64,000 bases of DNA from Candidatus Metaruminococcus caecorum (GTDB lineage Bacteria > Bacillota > Clostridia > Oscillospirales > Ruminococcaceae). Position numbers and translations under genes: made by a program. Position 1 is the stretch's first letter; every line of letters begins with the position of its first letter. Under the pieces are notes generated by a model. It worked only from the letters and a program-made list of their open reading frames with translations. It was not told the DNA's origin and ran no database searches. The stretch is from contig CAJFTY010000059.1 in NCBI GenBank assembly GCA_904420045.1, positions 27,831 through 91,830 of the forward strand, read 5' to 3'. This document shows positions 43,402-51,282 of this stretch, one piece after another.

Positions 43402-43420
43402 TTTCATTCAAGCAAGATGT

Positions 43421-43446
43421 GAAAACATCACTTTGATGTTTTTCGC
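43421..43446 (+). terminator. Candidate terminator after the relaxase gene
   Basis: GAAAACATCA-CTT-TGATGTTTTTC, a 10-bp stem whose 3' arm contains the T-run; 20 bases after the stop. The rest of the 199-base gap to 43601 shows nothing else. Confidence 0.55.
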
Positions 43447-43600
43447 TGTAACGCTTTATACACCGAAAAACACATAACCCCATACAACAATACTCCCCAC
43501 GCAGTAAACGAGCCACACAAAGCAAAAAATCCCCGAAAATCAACCCTAATTCATACACTTTTCGTTACACGGACTACTAACAAACAGGAGGTAAATGCCT

Positions 43601-44329
43601 ATGGCAGATAACCGCAAATACTATTACCTAAAACTGAAAGAAAATTACTTTGATGAGGACGTGATCGTTCTCCTTGAAAATCAGCCCGACGGATTTCTTT
43701 ACTCCAATATACTCTTGAAGCTCTATCTGAAATCGCTGAAAAACGGCGGCAAACTACAACTTGACGAGAATAAACCCTATACCGCGCAGATGATCGCCAC
43801 CATCACCCATCAGCAGATCGGAACGGTGGAGCGTGCACTACGGCTGTTTATGGAGCTTGGTTTGGTGGAAGTGCTGAATGACGGAGCTTTCTATATGAGT
43901 AATATCGAGCTTCTGATTGGTCAGTCCTCCACCGAGGGAGAACGCAAACGCAGGGCACGAATGGAATTACAGAAAATCCCGCAAGCCATAGCGGACATTT
44001 GTCCACCAGAGATAGAGATAAAGAAAGAGATAGATATAGATATAGAGTCAGAGATAGAGCGAGAGAAAGATACGGGACACGCCACACCAACCGTTTACGG
44101 CAGATACAAAAATATCTTTCTCACCGATACGGAGCTTGAAGCATTGAAAAACGAATTGCCCGAAAAATGGAGCTTTTATGTTGAAAGACTTTCCGAGTAT
44201 ATGGCATCCAAAGGAAAATCCTACGATAACCACGCCGCTACCATCCGTAAATGGGCGGTAAGCGATACCGAAAAAGCCGCCGGTCAAGGCGTTTCAACAC
44301 TAACCTGCAAGGAGGGTACAAGCCTATGA
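43601..44329 (+). CDS. Phage-type replisome organizer N-terminal domain protein
   Basis: A 242-residue protein. The N-terminal 115 residues (KYYYLKLKENYFDED..., then a winged-helix-like part) match the replisome organizer N-terminal domain common in phages and mobilizable elements. A linker of alternating Glu/Ile/Asp follows, then a C-terminal helical part, which could recruit the helicase loader. ATG 43601 lies nine bases after AGGAGG. The DnaC-like gene overlaps its stop by four bases (ATGA). The pair suggests autonomous replication of the excised circle. Confidence 0.82.
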   Translation: MADNRKYYYLKLKENYFDEDVIVLLENQPDGFLYSNILLKLYLKSLKNGGKLQLDENKPYTAQMIATITHQQIGTVERALRLFMELGLVEVLNDGAFYMSNIELLIGQSSTEGERKRRARMELQKIPQAIADICPPEIEIKKEIDIDIESEIEREKDTGHATPTVYGRYKNIFLTDTELEALKNELPEKWSFYVERLSEYMASKGKSYDNHAATIRKWAVSDTEKAAGQGVSTLTCKEGTSL

Positions 44330-45165
44330 GTAATGTTTATCAAGAACTAATAACAAAAATGGCAGAAGCCACACCACAGCCCGAAGATTACACGGGCGAG
44401 GACGGTCTGCTCTACTGCGGCAAATGCCGTACACCGAAGCAACGATATTTTCCCGAAGGTCTGAAAACCTTGGGCATTGACCGTCACCGCATTGACTGCG
44501 AGTGTGAAAAGGCAAAGCGTTTGGAGCGTGAAGCCGCCGAGCAACGCAGAAAACACCTTGATACCGTCGAAGACCTCAAACGCCGTTGTTTCTCCACCGA
44601 GCGAATGACAACGTGGAGTTTTGAGAACGACAACGGCAACACGCCCCAAATGGAATACGCCCGCCGATACGTTGAGAATTGGGATAAGGTGAAAGCAGAT
44701 AACATCGGCTACTACTTATGGGGAGACACCGACAGCGGAAAAAGCTATCTTGCCGCTTGCATTGCCAACGGTCTGATCGAAAAAGAAATCTCTGTCCGTA
44801 TGACCAATTTCACAACAATACTCAACAACCTCGGCGCGAGCTTTGAGGGGAGAAACGAATATATTGAGCGTCTGTGCCGTTTTCCTCTGCTCATCATTGA
44901 CGATCTTGGCACGGAGCGAGGAACAGAATACGCTCTTGAACACGTTTACAACGTCATCGACAGCAGATACCGAAGCGGTAAGCCCTTGATACTCACCGCC
45001 AATATCAGCCCCGACGTGCTGAACAATCCACCCGATATAGCCCACGCCCGTATTTACAGCCGGATACTTGAAATGTGCGTACCGATACACATTATGGGCA
45101 TACAGAACCGCAAGCAGACCGCACAGCGCAAAATGGAAACGCTGAAAAATATGATGAACGATTAA
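44326..45165 (+). CDS. DnaC/IstB-like helicase-loader ATPase
   Basis: A 279-residue AAA+ protein. The N-terminal part has cysteines (YCGKCRTPKQ, DCEC) that may bind a metal. Walker A is WGDTDSGKSYLAA near residue 140 and Walker B LLIIDDLGTE near 190, with a sensor-1-like LILTANIS. Such proteins load replicative helicase. The start is in an ATGA overlap with the replisome-organizer gene and has AAGGAGGG upstream. Confidence 0.9.
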   Translation: MSNVYQELITKMAEATPQPEDYTGEDGLLYCGKCRTPKQRYFPEGLKTLGIDRHRIDCECEKAKRLEREAAEQRRKHLDTVEDLKRRCFSTERMTTWSFENDNGNTPQMEYARRYVENWDKVKADNIGYYLWGDTDSGKSYLAACIANGLIEKEISVRMTNFTTILNNLGASFEGRNEYIERLCRFPLLIIDDLGTERGTEYALEHVYNVIDSRYRSGKPLILTANISPDVLNNPPDIAHARIYSRILEMCVPIHIMGIQNRKQTAQRKMETLKNMMND

Positions 45166-45185
45166 CGATTGAAAGGATATTGCCT

Positions 45186-45482
45186 ATGGTAAAAAACAAG
45201 AGAAATACACGCACCGACCTTTATGACCTCTGCTCCTGTTATGAGCCGATAGAAATGCCGCCCGAAGGCACATTCGATACATTCAAAGAACCCGAACCCA
45301 CGCTTGAAAATACATCGTTCTATGCCACCGAGGAAGACGGAAAGCTCTATTTCTACTGCGGCAAGACGAAAATCGAAGTCATTGAACATTTTGCGGATAA
45401 CGGAAAGGCACTCAATACGCTCGTTGAGGACGTTATCACCTATACCGCGCACAAGGACGTAAAAAGTTCACGAATGAATTAA
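45186..45482 (+). CDS. Small transposon protein, TnpW-like
   Basis: A 98-residue acidic protein. Its central part (KLYFYCGKTKIEVIEHFADNG, near residues 55-75) resembles the TnpW family of Tn4451-type elements; this rests on pattern memory. Function of that family is unknown, but it is regularly found beside large serine recombinases. AAAGGAT precedes ATG 45186. Confidence 0.6.
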   Translation: MVKNKRNTRTDLYDLCSCYEPIEMPPEGTFDTFKEPEPTLENTSFYATEEDGKLYFYCGKTKIEVIEHFADNGKALNTLVEDVITYTAHKDVKSSRMN

Positions 45483-45492
45483 CGGATACGTA

Positions 45493-45521
45493 TTGAAGAA
45501 AACCCGCGTTTATGATATAAT
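45493..45521 (+). promoter_or_regulatory. Promoter of the serine recombinase
   Basis: TTGAAG (45493-45498), 17 bases, TATAAT (45516-45521) with TGA before it (extended -10). Confidence 0.82.
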
Positions 45522-45541
45522 GTATTACAGTGGAAGAGTAT

Positions 45542-45555
45542 TGTAAGCGTGGGTT
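45542..45555 (+). repeat. Right copy of the 14-bp inverted repeat, in the recombinase leader
   Basis: TGTAAGCGTGGGTT, exact reverse complement of 34662-34675, 20 bases downstream of the recombinase -10. A repressor or recombinase bound here could block transcription. Confidence 0.65.
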
Positions 45556-45563
45556 CGTTTCAA

Positions 45564-45588
45564 GAGAAAATCACTACGTGATATTCTC
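45564..45588 (+). promoter_or_regulatory. Hairpin directly before the recombinase ribosome site
   Basis: GAGAAAATCAC (45564-45574) and GTGATATTCTC (45578-45588) pair with one mismatch; AGGAGG begins four bases later at 45592. Confidence 0.5.
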
Positions 45589-45604
45589 AACAGGAGGATT
45601 TTTA

Positions 45605-47221
45605 ATGAAACAACCGTACAATACCGCACTATATATGAGACTCAGCCGCGATGATGAAAATTACGGCGACAGCGTATCCATCGAAACACAAAGAACCATT
45701 CTCAGACAGTTTGCAAAAGAAAATCAGCTCCACGTTATGGACGAGTACATCGACGACGGTTGGAGTGGGACTAACTTCGAGAGACCGAATTTCAAGCGAA
45801 TGATGGATGATGTGGAGCTTGGCAAGATCAACTGCATCGTAACCAAAGACCTCAGCCGTTTCGGTCGAGAACACGTTATGATGGACTACTATCTTGAATT
45901 TGTGTTTCCCGAAAAGAAAGTACGCTATATCGCTGTCTCGGACAATGAGGATACCGAAAAGGGACTTTCCGACTTCGTGCCTTTCAAAAATCTGTTCAAT
46001 GAATGGTTTGCAAAAGACACGAGCCGTAAAGTCAAGACCGCGCTCCATGCCAAGTTTGCCGCAGGACAGCATATATGCACTTATGCTCCCATCGGCTACA
46101 AGAAGCACAGTGAAGTAAAAAATCTTTTGGAGATCGACGAGGAAACCCGTTGGATTGTAGAAAAGATATTTGACCTTGCTTGCCGAGGTGCGGGAGCCGC
46201 CAAGATCACAAACATTCTCATTGATGAACAGATACCCACGGCAGGCTGGCTCAACTACACGCGATACGGAAAATTCGCTCACATCTATGCAGAAGCACCC
46301 GAAGAAAAACGCTACGCATGGACGATCTCGCAGGTCAAGTGTATTCTCAAAGATGAAATCTACATCGGCAATTCCATTCACGGCAAGCAAACGAATATCT
46401 CCTACAAGAACAAAAAGAAGATACGCAAGCCCCAAGAGGAATGGTTCAGAGTGGAAAACACCCACGCTGCCATTATCTCAAAGGATGTGTTCGATCAAGT
46501 GCAGGAGCAGATCGCAAGCCGCCGCAGAAAGCAACAGGACGGCACAACACAGATATTCGCAGGACTTCTCAAATGCGCCGATTGCGGATGGGCTATGAGT
46601 TTCGGAACGAACAAGCAGAACACCAAGCCGTACAGTTATTTCAACTGTACTTCTTATCGTCAGTTCGGCAAAAAACACGCCACTTGCACCGCACACTATA
46701 TCCGCTACGATACGCTTTATACCTATGTTCACGCAAGACTGATGTATTGGTGGCAACAAGCACAAGCGGATGAAGCCAAGCTGACCGAGAGAATACTCAA
46801 AGCCGGAGACAGGGAGAATGACGCGCAAACAAAAGCTCGTACCGCTTCGCTCACAAGAGCCGAGAAGCGCAAGGAAGAACTTGACCGTCTGTTTTCCAAG
46901 CTATACGAAGATTGGGCATCAGAACGTATCACGGAGTACAATTTCAATACGCTGTCAAAGAAGTATCAGACCGAGCAGGAGGAATTGCTCGTGAAGATAG
47001 ACAAGCTGACAGCGGAACTGTCTGCCGAACAGCAAAGCGTAATCGATGCTGAAAAGTGGATAGCGAGCATCAAGAAATGCGCTCGTCCCACCGAGCTTAC
47101 CGCCGACTTGCTCAACTCTCTGATCGAAAAAATCGTGATACACGAGGGCAAGGACAGCCAAAACGGTATGAAAGCACAGCCGATTGAAATCTACTACCGC
47201 TTTATCGGCAAAATTGATTGA
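45605..47221 (+). CDS. Large serine recombinase (TnpX/TndX-like integrase)
   Basis: A 538-residue site-specific recombinase. The catalytic domain spans about residues 1-150, with the nucleophile Ser14 in YMRLSRDDE and SRFGREH near 95. The recombinase DNA-binding domain is at about 165-270, the zinc ribbon has CADCGW near 315, and a long coiled coil lies near 385-480. It should integrate and excise the element at a GG dinucleotide. ATG 45605 follows AGGAGG; the frame extends to 45530 across the leader hairpin and is rejected. It is the last gene before the right end. Confidence 0.95.
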   Translation: MKQPYNTALYMRLSRDDENYGDSVSIETQRTILRQFAKENQLHVMDEYIDDGWSGTNFERPNFKRMMDDVELGKINCIVTKDLSRFGREHVMMDYYLEFVFPEKKVRYIAVSDNEDTEKGLSDFVPFKNLFNEWFAKDTSRKVKTALHAKFAAGQHICTYAPIGYKKHSEVKNLLEIDEETRWIVEKIFDLACRGAGAAKITNILIDEQIPTAGWLNYTRYGKFAHIYAEAPEEKRYAWTISQVKCILKDEIYIGNSIHGKQTNISYKNKKKIRKPQEEWFRVENTHAAIISKDVFDQVQEQIASRRRKQQDGTTQIFAGLLKCADCGWAMSFGTNKQNTKPYSYFNCTSYRQFGKKHATCTAHYIRYDTLYTYVHARLMYWWQQAQADEAKLTERILKAGDRENDAQTKARTASLTRAEKRKEELDRLFSKLYEDWASERITEYNFNTLSKKYQTEQEELLVKIDKLTAELSAEQQSVIDAEKWIASIKKCARPTELTADLLNSLIEKIVIHEGKDSQNGMKAQPIEIYYRFIGKID

Positions 47222-47231
47222 AAAATGGAAT

Positions 47232-47265
47232 ATGAGTGTCTATGAAACAAGAAATAGGCACTCAT
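47232..47265 (+). terminator. Hairpin after the recombinase gene
   Basis: ATGAGTGTCTAT (47232-47243) and ATAGGCACTCAT (47254-47265) pair with one wobble. No T-run follows, so it may be a weak terminator or a protein-binding site near the right end. Confidence 0.5.
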
Positions 47266-47275
47266 ACAGAAGAAA

Positions 47276-47302
47276 TATCTTTAACTATGTGAAACCGGGT
47301 TG
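47276..47302 (+). repeat. Right attachment site of the element
   Basis: TATCTTTAACTATG (47276-47289), TGAAACC, then the proposed GG crossover at 47297-47298 and host sequence G-TTG-TCC. The first part is the imperfect inverse of the left-end sequence. Confidence 0.75.
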
Positions 47303-48226
47303 TCCTATCCGGACATCACCATGGTGTCCGGTATCTGCGATGCGCTTTCCATTACCGAGCATGAGCTCATCACCGCGAGTGATGATGTCAGGCAGCGCAG
47401 CATCGAAAAGCAGGCCAAGGGGTTTCGCACCATCCGGGCAACTTACTCCTGGACTTTTTATCTGCTGTACGGAGCATCCCTGCTGATCTGTTTGATCTGC
47501 AACCTGGCGGTCAACCACACCCTGAGCTGGTTCTGGATTGTATTGGCGTCGGAGTGCCTGGCGTTTTCGCTGACAAACGTCCCGGTGCTTGTGCGCAGAC
47601 ATCGTAGCATGTGGACGCTGGGCGCGTGCTATCTCTCGCTGAACCTTTTGTTTTTGGCCTGCTGGGCCTTGTATGGCGGCGACTGGATCCTTACCACCTT
47701 GCTGTTTGTGGCGTTTGGTTGTGCGGTGGTGTTTTTGCCTCTTGTTCTCCGGGCGGTTCCGCTGCCCGAGCCGGTTTGCCGGCACAAGACGCTTCTCTGT
47801 TTTGCGGCGGAAACGATCCTGCTGGTTTTAGCGGAGTTTGCGGCGAGCGTCCAAACCGGATACGCAGACCGTTTTCTGACGGTGATCGTCCCGGTGACGC
47901 TGTACGGCGCCCTGCTGCCCTGGGTGTTTATGATCGCCATCCGGTATATACGCGTGAACGGTTTTTTTAAAACTGCCATCTGTTCTGCGGCGACGGGAGG
48001 CGTTGTCTTTTGCATCAACGGCGTACTGCACATGTTCCTGGACGGAGAACCCTTTGCACTGCCGCAGTTTGACTTTGGCAAATGGAATGTTCCCGAAGCC
48101 TACAACGACAACCTGATTACCCTGATCGCAGCGGCGGCGCTGGTAGTAGCGCTGTTGTTTGCGGCGGGCGGCATTGTCTGGTCGATGCGCTTAAAACTGT
48201 CCTCTGCAAAGGAGGCGCGGCGATGA
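47297..48226 (+). pseudogene. 3' fragment of XRE-family regulator with membrane domain
   Basis: Reads G-L-S-Y-P-D-I-T directly from the element's right end, the continuation of W-E-R at 34620-34628. It then gives the end of the HTH domain (ALSITEHEL) and a C-terminal region with about seven membrane segments. This is a known architecture, in which a HTH is tethered to a membrane domain. It has 309 codons and no native start; a weak internal start (GTG or ATG near 47300-47323) might yield a membrane-only product. Its stop overlaps the CPBP gene start (ATGA), so the two formed one operon before insertion. Confidence 0.9.
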
Positions 48227-49086
48227 ACCCCGATACCAAACGGCTGTTTGTGTTCGGCGGACTCACCGGGGTATTTTTAATCCCGTTGAGCGTTTTATAC
48301 TGGATCACCCGGTCCTCAATCTGGCTGAACATTCTCATGCTGACCCCGGCGGCCGCTGTCCTTCTGACCCGTCTGCTGACAAAAGAGGGGTGGAAGGACC
48401 TGTATATCAAGCCCTATTGGAAGGGGAAGACCAAGTGGTATCTGATGGCGTACCTGTTCACACCCGTGCTGGCGTATGCGGGAGTGGCGCTGTATTTTGC
48501 GCTGTTCCCTGAGCAGTTTTCGCCTTTGAAGTCAAGTTTCTATCTCCAATCGGGGGCCGCCGGCGCACAGGAGTATGAAGAAATCCTGCTGACGACGATT
48601 CCCGCGGCAATCCTCATCAACCCTCTAACGGGGCTTGTTTCCTGTCTGGGGGAGGAATGGGCCTGGCGGGGCTATCTGCTGCCCAAACTGTGCGGGAACA
48701 TGTCCATGACCCAGGCGAGTCTTCTGACCGGTGTAATCTGGGGAGCATGGCACGCGCCGGTGATCGCCGCGGGGTTTAATTACGGCGCTGAACATCCCGT
48801 GGGCGGAATATTGGCGATGCTGGTGTTCTGCACCGTGCTGGGGATTATCGAGGCTTATCTGTTTTTTCAAACAGGTTCCGTGTGGGGACCCACTCTGTTT
48901 CACGCGGCGGTCAACGGAATCGACCTTTGGACACCTCAAACCCTGTTCACAGGCGGGGAGGGGAACCCCTTTATCGGTCCCAACCTGACGGGCGTCATCG
49001 GCGGCGCGGGGCTTTTGATTGCGGCGGTTTTCTGTCTGATGGGAATTGTGCGGCTGCAACACAAACAAGCGGTAAAAGCCAGATGA
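48223..49086 (+). CDS. CPBP-family intramembrane metalloprotease
   Basis: A 287-residue membrane protein with about eight segments. CPBP (Abi, Rce1-like) motifs are present: EEWAWRGYLLP near residue 143, GVIWGAWHAP near 175 and HAAVN near 227. Such proteins cleave prenylated or peptide substrates or give immunity to bacteriocins. AAAGGAGG lies before ATG 48223, which overlaps the stop of the split regulator. Its transcription has probably been changed by the insertion upstream. It ends at a strong terminator. Confidence 0.9.
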   Translation: MNPDTKRLFVFGGLTGVFLIPLSVLYWITRSSIWLNILMLTPAAAVLLTRLLTKEGWKDLYIKPYWKGKTKWYLMAYLFTPVLAYAGVALYFALFPEQFSPLKSSFYLQSGAAGAQEYEEILLTTIPAAILINPLTGLVSCLGEEWAWRGYLLPKLCGNMSMTQASLLTGVIWGAWHAPVIAAGFNYGAEHPVGGILAMLVFCTVLGIIEAYLFFQTGSVWGPTLFHAAVNGIDLWTPQTLFTGGEGNPFIGPNLTGVIGGAGLLIAAVFCLMGIVRLQHKQAVKAR

Positions 49087-49107
49087 AAATGTATTGCGAT
49101 CCTTCTG

Positions 49108-49139
49108 AGAGCGGCGAGAAATCGCCGCTCTGTTTTTTT
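49108..49139 (+). terminator. Terminator after the CPBP gene
   Basis: AGAGCGGCGA-GAAA-TCGCCGCTCT followed by G and seven T. Confidence 0.92.
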
Positions 49140-49216
49140 GTGCTGTTTGTACCAGAAATAGCATAAAAACATATGTTCTATGCGCGAATATTGCCAAAAT
49201 TTGCTTGCAAAAAACC

Positions 49217-49245
49217 TTGATTTTTCCTGTGAACACTGTTATAAT
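49217..49245 (+). promoter_or_regulatory. Promoter of the division and cell-wall cluster
   Basis: TTGATT (49217-49222), 17 bases, TATAAT (49240-49245) with TGT before it (extended -10). Confidence 0.88.
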
Positions 49246-49251
49246 GAAGTT

Positions 49252-49280
49252 CAAGTGGTGAAAAGTGGTTCAAAGTGGTT
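49252..49280 (+). promoter_or_regulatory. MraZ operator: three AAGTGGT repeats
   Basis: AAGTGGT occurs at 49253, 49263 and 49273, an exact 10-base period just downstream of the -10. MraZ proteins are known to bind closely spaced GTGG- or TGGG-type direct repeats in their own promoter, so autorepression of the cluster is expected. Confidence 0.75.
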
Positions 49281-49325
49281 AAAAAAACCTGGTTTTTGTG
49301 ACAAACGGGAAGGAAGTGGGGGAAC

Positions 49326-49745
49326 ATGCTGATCGGCGAATACGCGCACAACGTAGACGTCAAAGGCCGTGTGAATTTCCCCGCCCGTTTACGGGAAGAC
49401 TTAGGGCTTCGCTTTGTGATCACCAAGGGCCTTGACAACTGCCTGTTTGTTTATTCTCTGGAGGAATGGGCAAACCTGGAACAAAAGATCAAGGCGCTTC
49501 CCATGTCCAAGTCCCGCAACCTGCAGCGTTTTTTGTTTGCCGGCGCCTGCGAAGTGGAGCCGGACAAGCAGGGCAGGGTTTTGATTCCCGCCAATCTTCG
49601 GGAGTATGCGGGCCTGACCAAAGACGTCATGGTCATCGGCGCTTCCAACCGGGCGGAGATCTGGGACCGGGATCGCTGGAGCCAGGAGTGCTCGCAGCTG
49701 GATTCCCAGTCGGTCGCCGACGCGATGGACGAGCTCGGCTTTTAA
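49326..49745 (+). CDS. mraZ: Transcriptional regulator MraZ
   Basis: A 139-residue protein with two SpoVT/AbrB-like swapped-hairpin halves: DVKGRVNFPARLRED near residues 10-25 and DKQGRVLIPANLREY near 80-95. First gene of the cluster and repressor of its own operon. GGAAGTGGGGG precedes the ATG. Confidence 0.96.
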   Translation: MLIGEYAHNVDVKGRVNFPARLREDLGLRFVITKGLDNCLFVYSLEEWANLEQKIKALPMSKSRNLQRFLFAGACEVEPDKQGRVLIPANLREYAGLTKDVMVIGASNRAEIWDRDRWSQECSQLDSQSVADAMDELGF

Positions 49746-49760
49746 CGAAAAGGAGCGCCC

Positions 49761-50699
49761 ATGGAATTTAAACACTACTCCGTGATGCTAAACGAATGTC
49801 TGGAGGGCCTGAACATCCGCCCCGACGGGGTGTATGTGGACGGCACGGCGGGCGGCGCGGGACATTCCCGGGAAATCGCCAAACGCCTGACCACCGGCAG
49901 GCTGCTTGCGCTGGACCAGGATCCCGACGCGGTCAAGACTGCCTCGGACCGGCTGCGTGAATTCCCTGGCGCCCAGGTGATCCGGGCGAACTTCCGGGAG
50001 GTTTCCCAGGTTCTGAAATCCGTAGGGATTTCCGGAATCGATGGGATGCTGATGGATTTAGGGGTCTCCTCTTTTCAGCTTGACAACCGGGAGCGGGGGT
50101 TTTCCTATCGGGAGGACGCGCCGCTGGACATGCGCATGAGCAGGGAGGGACTTTCCGCCCGGGATGTGATCAACACCTACGAGCCCGGCGCTCTGGTCCG
50201 GATTTTACGAGAATACGGCGAAGAAAAATTCGCAAAAAATATTGTTTCCCGCATTGTGCGGGAACGGGAGAAATCGCCCATTGAAACCACGCTGCAACTG
50301 GCGGAGCTCATCAAGCAGGCGATCCCCGCGGCGGCCCGCCGGGAAAAAAATCCCTGCAAGCGGACCTTCCAGGCCGTCCGGATTGAAGTGAACGGCGAAT
50401 TGGACAGCCTGTCACAGGGTCTTGACCAGGCATTCCGTTGCCTGAACCCTGGCGGAAGGCTGGTGGTCATCACCTTTCACTCCCTGGAGGACAGGCTGGT
50501 TAAACAGCGGTTCAAAGAATGGTGCACCGGCTGTGTGTGCCCCCCGGAGCTTCCGGTCTGCGTCTGCGGACAGACTCCCAGGGCAAAGCTCGTTTACAAA
50601 AAGCCCATCCTCCCGTCAGAGAAGGAGCTTGCTGAGAACAGCCGCAGCAAAAGCGCCAAACTTCGAATATTGGAGAAAATCAAGGATCAAACAAACTAG
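49761..50699 (+). CDS. rsmH: 16S rRNA (cytosine1402-N4)-methyltransferase
   Basis: A 312-residue SAM methyltransferase: VDGTAGGAGHS near residue 28, the MDLGVSSFQLD segment near 100, RGFSYREDAPLDMRM and VITFHSLEDR near 235. Sixteen bases after mraZ; the standard second gene of the cluster. Confidence 0.96.
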   Translation: MEFKHYSVMLNECLEGLNIRPDGVYVDGTAGGAGHSREIAKRLTTGRLLALDQDPDAVKTASDRLREFPGAQVIRANFREVSQVLKSVGISGIDGMLMDLGVSSFQLDNRERGFSYREDAPLDMRMSREGLSARDVINTYEPGALVRILREYGEEKFAKNIVSRIVREREKSPIETTLQLAELIKQAIPAAARREKNPCKRTFQAVRIEVNGELDSLSQGLDQAFRCLNPGGRLVVITFHSLEDRLVKQRFKEWCTGCVCPPELPVCVCGQTPRAKLVYKKPILPSEKELAENSRSKSAKLRILEKIKDQTN

Positions 50700-50724
50700 G
50701 ATCAGGAAATGGAGCGTGTAGGCA

Positions 50725-51198
50725 GTGCAAAAAAACAGCAATCTGGCGTATGACTTGGCCAGGTTTGAGCAGTCGTCCAAAAAACCCGCTGCAACGCAGA
50801 AAAAGGCTGACATCAAAGTCGTTAAAACTGTCCGGCGCGCCAGTCCTGTGAAGGTGGCAGCTATCATTGCGGTGGTGCTGGCCATCACGGGGATGATGAT
50901 TTACAGCCAGGTGGTGCTCACCGAGCTGGGTGCGCAGACCACCGAGCTGAACGCGGAGCTGGAAAAGCTCCAAAGCGAAAACGTTCGCAAAACCACCGAG
51001 CTGGAGGGGAAAATGTCCCTCAAAAACATCGAGGAATACGCGGTGGACGAACTGGGCCTTGTTAAACAGGAGCAAAGCCAGGTGGAGTATGTCAACCTCT
51101 CCGGCGGCAACAAGGTGGAAATCAAACAGAAACAGGATGACAGCTTGTGGGGAAAGATCAAACAGAGTATACAGAATCTTTTGGAATACCTGAAATAA
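50725..51198 (+). CDS. ftsL: FtsL-like cell-division protein
   Basis: A 157-residue bitopic protein: basic cytoplasmic N-terminus, one membrane segment near 52-73, then a leucine-zipper-like coiled coil (ELNAELEKLQSEN) and an acidic/polar tail. Position between rsmH and the class B penicillin-binding protein identifies it as FtsL. GTG 50725 is the only plausible start, with GGAG ten bases upstream. The length and divergence are normal for FtsL. Confidence 0.82.
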   Translation: MQKNSNLAYDLARFEQSSKKPAATQKKADIKVVKTVRRASPVKVAAIIAVVLAITGMMIYSQVVLTELGAQTTELNAELEKLQSENVRKTTELEGKMSLKNIEEYAVDELGLVKQEQSQVEYVNLSGGNKVEIKQKQDDSLWGKIKQSIQNLLEYLK

Positions 51199-51229
51199 AC
51201 CCACAATACTATTTATAAACAGGACACCT

Positions 51230-51263
51230 AAGGGTTAAGAGTGATTTCTTGACCCTTATTTTT
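51230..51263 (+). terminator. Internal hairpin with T-run before the penicillin-binding protein gene
   Basis: AAGGGTTAAGA (51230-51240) and TCTTGACCCTT (51247-51257) pair with one wobble, followed by ATTTTTC. It lies inside the presumed operon and would reduce downstream transcription. Confidence 0.6.
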
Positions 51264-51282
51264 CTAACAGGAGGTTTACGGC

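Larger units (their letters stand above)
34629..47298 (+). mobile_element. 12.7-kb integrative mobilizable element with serine recombinase
   Basis: The segment between GG 34629-34630 and GG 47297-47298 is more AT-rich than its flanks. It carries a large serine recombinase at its right end, MobC and a MOBP-type relaxase, a replisome-organizer-like gene, a DnaC-like ATPase and a TnpW-like small gene. No type IV secretion genes are present, so it should be mobilizable but not self-transferable. The leftward cargo is a LytTR regulator, a GHKL kinase and two ABC half-exporters. Ends are set by joining the split XRE gene in frame and by imperfect inverted repeats at 34638-34651 and 47276-47289. No antibiotic-resistance gene is recognised. 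Confidence 0.9.

Noticed and set aside
34629..47298. Self-transmissible conjugative element
   Set aside because: No VirB4, coupling protein or other transfer-channel gene is present, so only mobilization by a helper is supported.
34629..47298. Antibiotic-resistance island
   Set aside because: No known resistance gene is seen; the ABC pair is an exporter of unknown substrate and not an identified resistance determinant.
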